NCBI RefSeq assembly: GCF_001456955.1
Contig: NZ_KQ758468.1
Span: 462,288 to 526,287, forward strand
Length of the DNA stretch: 64,000 bases
Reading direction: 5' to 3'
Source: Microbacterium enclense
GTDB lineage: Bacteria; Actinomycetota; Actinomycetes; Actinomycetales; Microbacteriaceae
The notes beneath the pieces are model-generated. The model saw only the letters and a program-made list of their open reading frames with translations, was not told the origin of the DNA and ran no database searches. Of the stretch, positions 25,653 through 35,172 are shown one piece after another (the first letter of the stretch is position 1; every line of letters starts with the position of its first letter). Made by a program: the position numbers and the translations under genes.

Positions 25653-26579
25653 ATGCCCGCATCCGCCCCGCTGTACGACCGTGCCCCCGCGGCGCCGCCC
25701 GTGCCGTCGGGCCTGCCCCTGGTGATCTCGCTCACCGGGTTCACCGACGCCGGCGGCGCGGTGACGCGCCTGGTCGAGTACTTCCGCAACGATCTCGCCC
25801 CGAACCCGCTCGTGGTGTTCGACAACGACGTCCTGCTCGACTATCGGGCTCGGCGACCGCTCATCACCTTCGTCGAAGACCACCTCACCGACTACCGTCC
25901 CGCGCGCCTCGAGCTCTCGCTGGCGCACGACTCGCTGGGTGCGCCATTCCTCCTGCTCGCCGGTTACGAGCCCGACTTCCTCTGGGAGGCGTTCGCCGAG
26001 GCGGTGCTCGAACTCGCGGCCGGACTCCAGGTCTCGTCGATCACGTGGGTGCACGCCATCCCCATGCCGGTGCCGCACACCCGCCCCATCGGCACGACCG
26101 TCAGCGGCACGCGCGCCGACCTCGCCGAGGCGCACTCGGTGTGGCGTCCGCACACCCAGGTGCCCTCGACGGCGGGCCACCTGCTCGAATACCGCTTCGC
26201 CGAGGCCGGCGCGAAGGTCGCGGGTTTCGCCCTGCTCGTGCCCCATTACCTCGGCGACACCGAGTACCCGGCGGCCGCCCTCGCGGCGCTCGACAGTCTC
26301 ACCGTCGCCACCGGTCTGGTCTTCTCGGGCGAGGTCCTGCGCGAGGAGAACCGCGAGTTCCTCGCGAAGGTCACCGAGCAGGTCGAGGCGAGCGACGACC
26401 TCACGCGCATGCTCGAAAACCTCGAGGAGCGCTACGACGCCTACATGGCCGGCTCCACCCAGGCGACGCCGATCATCCACACCGGCGACCTGCCCAGCGC
26501 CGACGAGCTCGCCGCCGAGCTGGAGCGCTTCCTCGCCTCGCGCCCCGGCGACGACGACCGCCGCGGCAAACTCGGCTGA
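25653..26579 (+). CDS. PAC2 family protein
   Basis: 308 residues of the PAC2 (proteasome assembly chaperone 2-like) family, with a Rossmann-like core. Recognised by LPLVISLTGFTDAGGAVTRL (about 22-41), PFLLLAGYEPDFLWEAFAEA (about 97), and HTRPIGTTVSGTRADL (about 143). ATG 25653 is six bases after TAGAGT (leaderless). Known actinobacterial members include Mycobacterium Rv2125; the biochemical role is not established. A paralogue lies at 29.1-30.0 kb, and no proteasome subunit genes are in the window. It is divergent from pepA. Confidence 0.88.
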   Translation: MPASAPLYDRAPAAPPVPSGLPLVISLTGFTDAGGAVTRLVEYFRNDLAPNPLVVFDNDVLLDYRARRPLITFVEDHLTDYRPARLELSLAHDSLGAPFLLLAGYEPDFLWEAFAEAVLELAAGLQVSSITWVHAIPMPVPHTRPIGTTVSGTRADLAEAHSVWRPHTQVPSTAGHLLEYRFAEAGAKVAGFALLVPHYLGDTEYPAAALAALDSLTVATGLVFSGEVLREENREFLAKVTEQVEASDDLTRMLENLEERYDAYMAGSTQATPIIHTGDLPSADELAAELERFLASRPGDDDRRGKLG

Positions 26580-26616
26580 GCGATCCTGCGCCCATCGGCG
26601 GCCACCGGAAGAACGT

Positions 26617-26640
26617 CGGATGCCGGGGCCACGGCATCCG
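26617..26640. terminator. Inverted GGATGCC pair after the PAC2 gene
   Basis: CGGATGCCG (26617-26625) and CGGCATCCG (26632-26640) form a 9-bp perfect stem with a 6-base loop, 38 bases after the PAC2 stop. It is the expected place for a terminator protecting the sigA promoter region. Confidence 0.55.
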
Positions 26641-26692
26641 GGGAATGCGCGGCGGTCCCGCGACGTTGTCTACGCATAGATCCCCGGTCCGC

Positions 26693-26784
26693 GTCAAGTC
26701 CCGGTCCGAGGATGTGAGACAATGAAGAACCTGACCCGTTGTCAACCGGTCCAGGAGCCCCCGCTCCTCGGATCGGGACTTGAC
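26693..26784. promoter_or_regulatory. 20-bp inverted repeat in the sigA upstream region
   Basis: GTCAAGTCCCGGTCCGAGGA (26693-26712) and TCCTCGGATCGGGACTTGAC (26765-26784) are complementary over 20 bases with a single G-U pair, enclosing 52 bases. The right arm ends in TTGACA, a perfect -35 hexamer, but no well-spaced -10 follows. It could be a leader-RNA stem, or paired promoter/operator sites. Confidence 0.5.
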
Positions 26785-26852
26785 AAGGGTCTTACTAGTG
26801 TCCGAGAACGACCGGCGGCCGTGCAACGTACGTTCCCGGTGAAAGGCGAAAC

Positions 26853-28168
<1,316 letters not shown>

Positions 28169-28172
<4 letters not shown>

Positions 28173-28867
28173 GCGGCGAGGCCAACGCCGGCAAGGCGCT
28201 CACCCGTACCGTCGAGGGCACCTCGTACGCTCGCATCCCGATCCGCACGCGGGTCGTCATGCCGGGCGACGATCTCGACGCATTCATCCTCGAGTACGCG
28301 AAGGATGCCGTGCAGCCGGGCGACCTGCTGTTCGTCACCGAGAAGATCGTGGCGATCACGCAGGGCCGTTCGTACAAACTCGACGCGATCAAGCCGCGCA
28401 AGCTCGCGCTGTTCCTGTCGAAGTACGTCACCCGCACGCCGTACGGCATCGGTCTCGGCATGCCCGAGACGATGGAGATGGCGCTGCGCGAGTGCGGCAC
28501 GCCCCGCATCCTGGTCGCCGCGGCAGTCTCGGCGGTGACCAAGGCGCTGGGCCGCAAGGGCGACTTCTACCGCATCGCCGGCGACAAGGCCCGCGCGATC
28601 GACGGCCCCACCAGCGGCACGATCCCGCCGTACAACCAGGCCGTCGTGCTCGGCCCGGAGCGTCCCCGCGAAGTCGCCGCGCGCCTCAAGAAGCTGCTCG
28701 GCGGCGACCTGCAGGTGGCCGTTGTCGACATCAACGATCTCGGCGGCAACATCCTCGGCTCGACGATGGACAAGGCCGGCGAGAAGCGCCTCGTCGCCAT
28801 CCTGAAAGACAACCCGCTCGGCCAGGGCCACGAGTCGACGCCGCTCGGCATCGTCCGCCACGGCTGA
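28169..28867 (+). CDS. CofE-like (F420-0:L-glutamate ligase family) protein
   Basis: 232 residues consisting of a single CofE-type domain: [20 protein letters not shown] (about 45-64), [20 protein letters not shown] (about 90), and a C-terminal [18 protein letters not shown] (about 187-205) whose Asp and Asn match CofE metal/GTP ligands. True F420 ligases add glutamates to F420-0; actinobacterial FbiB also has a C-terminal nitroreductase domain, absent here. No other F420 gene is in the window, so the actual substrate is uncertain. The ATG overlaps the sigA stop by four bases, implying co-translation with the sigma factor. A strong terminator follows. Confidence 0.82.
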
Positions 28868-28876
28868 CACCATCAC

Positions 28877-28915
28877 GCTCGAGGCCCGCCCCCTTCGCGG
28901 GGGCGGCCCTCGAGC
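28877..28915 (+). terminator. Strong intrinsic terminator after the sigA operon
   Basis: GCTCGAGG, CGCCCCC, a TTCG tetraloop, CGGGGGCG and CCTCGAGC pair almost completely over about 17 bp, starting ten bases after the CofE-like stop. The tail ATTTC is weakly T-rich. Confidence 0.85.
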
Positions 28916-29123
28916 ATTTCCGGATGCCGGAGCTCAGGCCCCGGCCGCCACGAGCCCGCGCCGCGTCGGCGCGCGGTAGGTCGCGCGCATCGGACTCGCG
29001 ACCTTCGGTGTCGAACCTGCTGAGCACCGCGCGACACTCCGTGCTCGGGTCCACGCAGGATCCTCGACCGGGTTGGCGGCCAGAGCGCCGGCACAGCAGC
29101 CGACAGGGCGTCGAGGTGGGACG

Positions 29124-29990
29124 TCAGCGACGAGGCGGGTCGTCGCGACCGGGCTTGGCCGGGCCCTCGCCGCCACGACGCAGGTACCGCTCGAACTCCT
29201 GCGCGATGGCGTCGCCCGACGCCTCGGGGGAGTCCCAGGTGTCTCGCGTCTGCTCGAGCTGACGGATGTAGTCGCTCATCTCCTCGTCGTCGGCCGCAGC
29301 GGCGTCGATAGACGCCTCCCACTGCCGCGACTCCGCCTCGAGGTCGCCGCGCGGCACGGTGATGCCGGTGATCGATTCGAGCCGTTCCAGCAACGCGAGA
29401 GTCGCCTTCGGTGACGGCGTGTGACCGGCGACGTAGTGCGGCACGCTCGCCCACAGACTCGCGGTGGGGATGCCCACCTGTTCGGACGCGTGACCGATGG
29501 CGCTCAGGATGCCGACGGGTCCCTCGTAAAGGCTCCGCTCGAGCCCGAGCGACTGACGGACGGCCTCGTTGTCGCTGCCGGCGAAGACGGAGATGGGGCG
29601 GGTGTGCGGCACGTCCGACATCATCGACCCGAGGGCGACGAACCCCGTGACGTCTTCGCGGAGCGCGACGTCGATGAACTCGGCCGCGAACGCCTGCCAG
29701 GCCCGGGCGGGCTCCACTCCCACGAGCAACCAGATCTCGGCGTCGTCGGAACGGGCGACCGGGCGCAGCAGCGTGGCTTCGGGCCAGGTGAGGGTGCGCC
29801 GACCCTCGGCATCCAGTCCGATCTGGGGCCGCGTGTACTGGTAGTCGAAGTAGAGCTCGGGGTCGACCGTGTGGACGACCTCGTACTCCACGTCGGCGCG
29901 CAGCAACGACGCTGCCGCCGACGCGGCCTCTCCGGCGTCGTTCCAGCCGTCGAAAGCGGCGACGATGATCCGGCGACCCAGTGCGTCCAC
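29124..29990 (-). CDS. PAC2 family protein (second copy)
   Basis: 288 residues, paralogous to the PAC2 gene at 25.7 kb. Signatures: RRIIVAAFDGWNDAGEAASA (about 6-25), IWLLVGVEPARAWQAFAAEF (about 88), and HTRPISVFAGSDNEAV (about 132). The C-terminus adds a charged tail ending PAKPGRDDPPRR. I start at GTG 29990 (VDALGRRII) because GAGGAGG lies four bases before it; the longer frame reaching 30749 runs under the divergent HAD gene. Proteasome-assembly annotation is by family name only; this window shows the Pup-proteasome genes missing from their usual spot. Confidence 0.88.
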   Translation of the reverse strand: MDALGRRIIVAAFDGWNDAGEAASAAASLLRADVEYEVVHTVDPELYFDYQYTRPQIGLDAEGRRTLTWPEATLLRPVARSDDAEIWLLVGVEPARAWQAFAAEFIDVALREDVTGFVALGSMMSDVPHTRPISVFAGSDNEAVRQSLGLERSLYEGPVGILSAIGHASEQVGIPTASLWASVPHYVAGHTPSPKATLALLERLESITGITVPRGDLEAESRQWEASIDAAAADDEEMSDYIRQLEQTRDTWDSPEASGDAIAQEFERYLRRGGEGPAKPGRDDPPRR

Positions 29991-30089
29991 GCAACCTCCT
30001 CTGCCCCGTCGGGGCTGGCTTCCAGAATAGGCGCACGCGCGAGCCGGGGGCCGGACGGCGACGCCGCCCGCCCTCGATACGATGGAACG

Positions 30090-30788
30090 ATGACTTCTCC
30101 GGCCCCCGCCGCGGTCCTGTGGGACATGGACGGCACGCTCGTCGACACCGAGCCCTACTGGATGGCCGCCGAGACCCCGTTGGTCGAACGCTTCGGCGGC
30201 ACGTGGACGCACGAACAGGCCCTCGGCATGGTGGGGCTCGCCCTCGAGGACTCCGCGCGACTGCTGCAGAACGCGGGCGTCCCGTGGGGTGTCGACGACA
30301 TCATCGCCTACCTGACCGACGAGGTGCTGCGCCAGCTCGCCACCACCGGTGTGCCGTTCCGGCCCGGAGCGCGTGAGCTGCTGGCCGACCTGAAGGCCAA
30401 CGGGGTCAAGACGGCGCTGGTGACGATGTCGATGCGGCGCATGGCGCTCTCGGTCGTCGACCTGATCGATTTCGCGGCCTTCGACGTCGTCGTCGCCGGC
30501 GACGACGTCGAGCGCCCGAAGCCCCATCCCGACCCGTACCTGCAGGCCGCGACCCTTCTCGGCGTCGACATCCGCGACACCGTCGCCGTCGAAGACAGCC
30601 CCAACGGCCTGCGCTCGGCCCTCGCCAGCGGCGCGGTGTCGCTCGGGGTGCCGCTGATGGTGTCGCTCGACGGCGTCGGCGCGCACGCCCTCTGGCCGAG
30701 CCTCGCCGGCCGCACGACCGCCGACCTGCGCGACCTGCACGCCGCGCACGTGCTGACCCGCCCCACCGAAACGCGAGTGAACCGATGA
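30090..30788 (+). CDS. HAD-superfamily phosphatase
   Basis: 232 residues. HAD motif I is LWDMDGTLVDTEPYWM (about 10-25) with both catalytic Asp residues; motif II is the Thr in LVTMSMRR (about 113); motif III/IV is KPHPDPYLQAATLLGV then AVEDSPNGLRSALASG (about 150-180). A helical cap lies between motifs I and II, as in beta-phosphoglucomutase-like phosphatases (subfamily I). Substrate unknown. ATG 30090 follows TACGAT by six bases, a leaderless start. The stop overlaps the trmI start by four bases, so the two are translationally coupled and begin the large trmI-to-helicase cluster. Confidence 0.9.
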   Translation: MTSPAPAAVLWDMDGTLVDTEPYWMAAETPLVERFGGTWTHEQALGMVGLALEDSARLLQNAGVPWGVDDIIAYLTDEVLRQLATTGVPFRPGARELLADLKANGVKTALVTMSMRRMALSVVDLIDFAAFDVVVAGDDVERPKPHPDPYLQAATLLGVDIRDTVAVEDSPNGLRSALASGAVSLGVPLMVSLDGVGAHALWPSLAGRTTADLRDLHAAHVLTRPTETRVNR

Positions 30789-31804
30789 GCGAGACCCCCC
30801 ACCTGAGCGGCCCTTTCCGGGTCGGCGACCGGGTGCAGCTGACCGGCCCCAAGGGCCGCATGCACACCATCACCCTGCGCGATCAGGGAGAACTGCACAC
30901 CCACAACGGCGTGCTCAAGCACGAGCTCCTCGTCGGCCAGCCCGACGGCAGCGTCGTCACCAACAGCTCCGGTCACGAGTACCTGGCCGTGCGCCCCCTG
31001 CTGCGCGATTTCGTCATGTCGATGCCCCGCGGCGCCGCCATCGTCTATCCGAAGGACGCGGCCCAGATCCTCGCGCAGGCCGACATCTTCCCCGGTGCGA
31101 CGGTCGTCGAAGCGGGCGTCGGCTCGGGCGCGCTGTCGCTGTGGCTCCTGCGCGCCATCGGCCCCGCCGGTCGTCTGCTGTCGTTCGAGCGCCGCGAGGA
31201 ATTCGCCGACGTCGCCCGCGCGAACGTCGAGACCTTCCACGGCGAGCTGCCCGCCACATGGCAGGTGATCGTGGGCGATCTCGTCGAGAGCCTCCCGAAT
31301 GCCGTCGCCGCGGCATCCGTCGACCGCATCGTGCTCGACATGCTCGCGCCCTGGGAGTGCATCGACGCCGCCGCCGACGCACTGACCCCCGGCGGCGTGG
31401 TGCTCTGCTACATCGCCACCGCGACCCAGCTCAGCCGCGTGGCCGAGTACATCCGCGCCACCGGCCTGTTCACCGAACCGGATGCCAGCGAGACGATGGT
31501 GCGCGGATGGCACGTCGAGGGCCTCGCGGTGCGCCCCGACCACCGCATGGTCGCGCACACCGGCTTCCTCATCACCGCGCGCCGCCTGGCGCCCGGAGCC
31601 GTCCCGCCCGAGGTCAAGCGCCGCGCGTCGAAGTCCAGCTACGGAGACCACGACGTGGAGCTGTGGACGCCGGGGGCCGTCGGCGATCGCGAGATCACCG
31701 ACAAGAACCTCCGCAAGCGCGTGCGCGAGGCGCAGAAGTCCGCCGACGGGGTGCGGCAGTCCGTCGCGGGTGCCGCGTCGGGGGAGCCGGGTCCGACCGC
31801 CTAA
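30785..31804 (+). CDS. trmI: tRNA (adenine-58-N1)-methyltransferase
   Basis: Methylates A58 in the T-loop of tRNAs using S-adenosylmethionine, stabilising the elbow. 339 residues, slightly longer than Mycobacterium TrmI because of a charged C-terminal tail (DKNLRKRVREAQKSADGVRQ). The SAM motif I is VVEAGVGSGALSLWLLRAI (about 102-120), followed by the acidic ribose-binding residue in SFERREEFADVAR, and the tRNA-binding IVLDMLAPWE (about 182). The N-terminal domain GPFRVGDRVQLTGPKGRMHT is typical. The next gene is the FKBP lipoprotein, nine bases on, whereas in mycobacteria the mpa-dop-pup-prcBA-pafA cluster lies between them. Confidence 0.93.
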   Translation: MSETPHLSGPFRVGDRVQLTGPKGRMHTITLRDQGELHTHNGVLKHELLVGQPDGSVVTNSSGHEYLAVRPLLRDFVMSMPRGAAIVYPKDAAQILAQADIFPGATVVEAGVGSGALSLWLLRAIGPAGRLLSFERREEFADVARANVETFHGELPATWQVIVGDLVESLPNAVAAASVDRIVLDMLAPWECIDAAADALTPGGVVLCYIATATQLSRVAEYIRATGLFTEPDASETMVRGWHVEGLAVRPDHRMVAHTGFLITARRLAPGAVPPEVKRRASKSSYGDHDVELWTPGAVGDREITDKNLRKRVREAQKSADGVRQSVAGAASGEPGPTA

Positions 31805-31813
31805 ACTGTTCCG

Positions 31814-32761
31814 GTGCGCAGACTTCCCGCTCTCGTGGCCGTGACCGCTCTGGCCGGATTCGGCCTCGTAGGGTGCTCGGCATCCGCTGCTTCGTCGTGC
31901 CCGACGCCGACCGACGACGCGATCGCGTCGGTCGTCGACGCGCCTGGTGAGGTCGGAACGCTGCCCACCGTCTCGGTACGGTCTCCGTTCGTGCCGTCGG
32001 CCGCGGGCACCGCGACCCTCATCGAGGGCGACGGCCCGCGCATCACCACCGAGTCGCAACTGGCCCTGGTCGACGTGACCGTGTTCGACGCCGCATCGGG
32101 CGAAGAACTGGTCGCCACGCCCTACAACGCCGACGTCGCCACCGCGACGCCGCTGCCCCGCCTCACCCAGGCGGTCCCGTCGCTCGCGCCGCTGATGCAG
32201 TGCGTGGCCGAGGGCTCCCGCGTCGCCGTCGCCATCCCCGGCGACGATCTCGGCGCGCAGGGCGCGCAGGCTCTCGGCGTCGCCGAGGGCGATGGCGCGG
32301 TCTTCGTGTTCGACGTGCGCAAGGTCTTCCTCCCCGCCGCCGACGGTGCCGACCAGTACAACGCCGACTCCGGCATGCCGTCGGTCGTCCGCGCACCCGA
32401 CGGGCAGCCCGGCGTCGTCATCCCGGCCGGCGACGCCCCGACCGAGGCGCGTTCGCAGACCATCAAGAAGGGCGACGGAGCCACGCTCACCGCCGACTCC
32501 TCCGTGGTGATCCACGTGCAGGGCATCGCCTGGGGCGCCGAGACGACCTTCGCCTCGACGTGGAAGAACGGCGCGCCCGGCCAGGCCAAGGTCTCGGTAC
32601 TGCCGCCGGCGATGGCGTCGGCCCTCGAGGGGCAGACCGTCGGGTCGCAGGTGCTGATCGTCGTTCCGGCCGACCAGACCGAGCAGGACCAGCAGATCCT
32701 GCAGGCCCCCGCCGACAAGGCGCTGGTGTACGTCGTCGACATCCTCGGCACCGTCGGCTGA
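31814..32761 (+). CDS. FKBP-type peptidyl-prolyl cis-trans isomerase lipoprotein
   Basis: 315 residues. The signal ends in the lipobox LVGCSAS (Cys near 20), so the mature protein is lipid-anchored outside the membrane. Two tandem FKBP-like halves are visible: the first (about 65-180) is degenerate, and the second (about 195-315) contains GDGATLTADSSVVIHVQGIA and the FKBP-like end VPADQTEQDQQILQAPADKA. GTG 31814 follows TAAACT by six bases, leaderless. It sits directly between trmI and pafB. Family role: folding of exported proteins; whether the isomerase is active cannot be judged because several pocket aromatics differ. Confidence 0.85.
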   Translation: MRRLPALVAVTALAGFGLVGCSASAASSCPTPTDDAIASVVDAPGEVGTLPTVSVRSPFVPSAAGTATLIEGDGPRITTESQLALVDVTVFDAASGEELVATPYNADVATATPLPRLTQAVPSLAPLMQCVAEGSRVAVAIPGDDLGAQGAQALGVAEGDGAVFVFDVRKVFLPAADGADQYNADSGMPSVVRAPDGQPGVVIPAGDAPTEARSQTIKKGDGATLTADSSVVIHVQGIAWGAETTFASTWKNGAPGQAKVSVLPPAMASALEGQTVGSQVLIVVPADQTEQDQQILQAPADKALVYVVDILGTVG

Positions 32762-32853
32762 CGCCGGCCGGCTCCTCGCCCGTGGTGGTCGCGACGCGCC
32801 CGCCCGTGTGGCCGGACCGCGGCGCTGTTGGTCGCGACGCCTAGGATGGGCGG

Positions 32854-33846
32854 GTGTCCGCCGCCTCGTTCCGTAGCGCTCCCGAGGAGCGCTTGGTCAA
32901 CCTCGTCGTCGCCCTGATGGCGACCGAGCAGGGGCTGACGAAGGACACGATCCTCTCCTCCGTCGCCGGGTACCGGGAGCAGCTCGAGACCGGCGCCTCG
33001 AAAGACGCCCTCGAGAAGATGTTCGAGCGCGACAAGGAGAACCTCCGCGGGCTCGGCGTGCCGATCGAGACCATTGGCAACCGCACCGACCCCGACGATC
33101 TCCGCGAGGCGCGCTACCGTGTCCCGACCGCCGAGTACGCCCTGCCGGAAGACATCTCGTTCAGCCCGGCCGAGGTGGCGCTGCTCAACATCGCGGGCAG
33201 CGTGTGGGGGAGCGAGTCGCTCTCCGCCGACGCGCGCAGCGGGCTGCGCAAGATCCGCGCCCTCGGCATCCCCGTCGACGAGCCGATCATCGGCTACGCC
33301 CCCCGCATCCGCGTGCGCGACGCGTCATTCCCCGCGCTGCAGCGCGCGATCGAGCAGTGCCGTGTCGTGACCTTCACCTACCTGCGGCCCGGCGAGGCGC
33401 GTCCGCGCGAGCGACGCATCCGCCCGCTGGCCCTGCTCGAATACGAGGCGCGCTGGCACGTGTTCGGGTTCGATCTCAACATGGATGCCGACCGCACGTT
33501 CCTGCTGTCCCGCATCGTGGGTGATGTCACCGTGACGCGCGCCACCTTCCCCGCACAGCTGCGCGATGGGGCGGGGGAGCGGGCGCTCGAGGGACTGCAC
33601 GCCGTGGCCGACCGTCAACGGGCGCTGCTGGAGGTGCATCCCGGAACCGAGGCCGCGCTGCGGCTCGCCCGGCGGGCAGAGGAGGCACCGCAGGGCATCG
33701 TCGTGCCGTTCGTCGATCTGCACGTCTTCGCCGACGAGCTCGCGTCGTACGGCCCTGAAGTACGCGTGGTGGAGCCCGCCGACCTACGCGCCGAGGTCAT
33801 CCGACGGCTCGAGGCCACCGTCGCCCTGCACGGGGGCGCGGCGTGA
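32854..33846 (+). CDS. pafB: WYL-domain transcriptional activator PafB
   Basis: 330 residues. An N-terminal winged-helix (about 8-70, LVNLVVALMATEQGLTKDTI) is followed by a WYL domain (about 150-220, VVTFTYLRPGEARPRERRIR, then ARWHVFGFDLNMDADRTFLL) and a C-terminal WCX extension. In mycobacteria PafB and PafC form a complex activating LexA/RecA-independent DNA-damage genes, probably by sensing single-stranded DNA. GTG 32854 follows TAGGAT by six bases. pafC overlaps by four bases (GTGA). The proteasome gene pafA normally precedes this pair but is absent here. Confidence 0.92.
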   Translation: MSAASFRSAPEERLVNLVVALMATEQGLTKDTILSSVAGYREQLETGASKDALEKMFERDKENLRGLGVPIETIGNRTDPDDLREARYRVPTAEYALPEDISFSPAEVALLNIAGSVWGSESLSADARSGLRKIRALGIPVDEPIIGYAPRIRVRDASFPALQRAIEQCRVVTFTYLRPGEARPRERRIRPLALLEYEARWHVFGFDLNMDADRTFLLSRIVGDVTVTRATFPAQLRDGAGERALEGLHAVADRQRALLEVHPGTEAALRLARRAEEAPQGIVVPFVDLHVFADELASYGPEVRVVEPADLRAEVIRRLEATVALHGGAA

Positions 33847-34820
33847 GCGCCGAGCGTCCGGTCGCGGCCCTGGACCGCGCGGCGCTGCTGCTGCAGCTCG
33901 TCCCGTACCTGCTCGGCAAGGGCGAGGTGTCGGTCGCCGAGGCGGCCGCCGACTTCGACGTCGCGCCCGCCGAGATGCGCGCGATGGTCGAGCGCCTCAC
34001 CGTGATCGGCCTCCCCGGCGAGAGCGGCTACTGGCAGCTGCCGCACGACCTGTTCGACATCGACTGGGACCTGCTCGACCGCGACGACGTCATCGCCATC
34101 ACGAACACGGTCGGCCTCGAACGCTCGCCGCGTCTCACCGCCCGTGAGGCGGCGGCGCTGCTCGCCGGCCTGCAGCTCGCGCGCAGCCTGCCCGGATTCG
34201 GCGACAGCGAGCTCGTCACGGGTCTCCTCGGCAAGCTCTCTCGCGGCGCCGCCGCCGCGCCACCCGCCGTCATCGTCGCCCCCGGACCCGTCGACGGCGT
34301 GCGCGACGTCGTCGACCGTGCGCTGCGCGCGCGCGTGGCCGTGACCTTCACCTACCGCGCGCCCGGGGCGGAGCCGGCCAGCCGCACGGTCGACCCCATC
34401 AAGGTGCACATCGCCAACGGCCAGTGGTACCTGCAGGGCTGGGACCACCTGCGCCAGGCGGTGCGCACCTTCCACCTCGACCGGGTGAGCGACGCCGTCG
34501 TGACCGACATCGCGGCGGTGCACGGCGGCGACGAGGTGCCGGAGCTCTTCGCGCCGTCGGAAGACGAGGTGGTGGCGCGTCTGCGCTTCCCGCGGGCGGT
34601 GGCCCCGCTCCTGGCCGACTACCTCGAGCGAGCCGAGATCACGCAGATCGACGACGACGTCTCGGTGGCGTCGCTGCGCCTCGCCGACGAGCAGAGCCTC
34701 AAGCGGCTCGCCGCGCGCCGTGGCGGCGACGTCGAGCTGCTCGAGCCCGCCGGTGCGCGCCGTGCCGCGGCGGAGTGGGCGGCGGCGGGCCTGGCGCAGT
34801 ACGCACCGGCGTCGTCGTGA
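33843..34820 (+). CDS. pafC: WYL-domain transcriptional activator PafC
   Basis: 325 residues, homologous to PafB: winged helix (about 8-75, LLLQLVPYLLGKGEVSVAEA), a WYL domain (about 160-230, VAVTFTYRAPGAEPASRTVD, then NGQWYLQGWDHLRQAVRTFH), and a C-terminal WCX part. It is the obligate partner of PafB in the DNA-damage response described in Mycobacterium. GTG 33843 overlaps the pafB stop, so the subunits are made together. tatA follows 94 bases later with its own -10-like TAGACT. Confidence 0.92.
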   Translation: MSAERPVAALDRAALLLQLVPYLLGKGEVSVAEAAADFDVAPAEMRAMVERLTVIGLPGESGYWQLPHDLFDIDWDLLDRDDVIAITNTVGLERSPRLTAREAAALLAGLQLARSLPGFGDSELVTGLLGKLSRGAAAAPPAVIVAPGPVDGVRDVVDRALRARVAVTFTYRAPGAEPASRTVDPIKVHIANGQWYLQGWDHLRQAVRTFHLDRVSDAVVTDIAAVHGGDEVPELFAPSEDEVVARLRFPRAVAPLLADYLERAEITQIDDDVSVASLRLADEQSLKRLAARRGGDVELLEPAGARRAAAEWAAAGLAQYAPASS

Positions 34821-34914
34821 GCGCCCCGGTGCACCGACCGGCTTCGCTTCACGGCCCGTGAAGAGGTCGCCGGGTTAGACTGAATGTCACGCCCGACAAC
34901 GACGAGGAGTCCAC

Positions 34915-35169
34915 ATGTTCGGCAATCTCACCGGATGGCACCTGCTGGTCGTCCTCGCGGTCATCCTGCTGCTCTTCGGCGCCGCCAAGCTTCCGGCGCT
35001 CGCGAAGAGCATGGGTCAGTCCGCACGCGTCTTCAAGAGCGAGATGAAGGAGATGAAGCGCGACGACGAGATCGCGGCGCAGTCCTCGGATGCCCCGCGC
35101 CCGACCGACGCCGGCACGTCTCCGACCGTGGCGCCGGAGCAGCGCAGGTCGAACGACCCCACCGTCTAA
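34915..35169 (+). CDS. tatA: Sec-independent protein translocase subunit TatA
   Basis: 84 residues. A single transmembrane helix (about 7-24, GWHLLVVLAVILLLFGA) with the conserved FG at its end, then the amphipathic helix AAKLPALAKSMGQSARVFKS, and an acidic, Pro-rich tail ending NDPTV. TatA forms the pore of the twin-arginine pathway with TatC. ATG 34915 has GAGGAG five bases upstream; TAGACT about 36 bases before is a likely -10. tatC starts four bases after its stop. TatB is not in the window; in many actinobacteria it lies elsewhere. Confidence 0.96.
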   Translation: MFGNLTGWHLLVVLAVILLLFGAAKLPALAKSMGQSARVFKSEMKEMKRDDEIAAQSSDAPRPTDAGTSPTVAPEQRRSNDPTV

Positions 35170-35172
35170 CCG

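Noticed and set aside
28916..29123. Short minus-strand frames between the sigA operon terminator and the second PAC2 gene
   Set aside because: One frame has fair third-position G/C but runs through the terminator without a sensible stop; the other has a stop but poor codon bias. Neither has homology I recognise.
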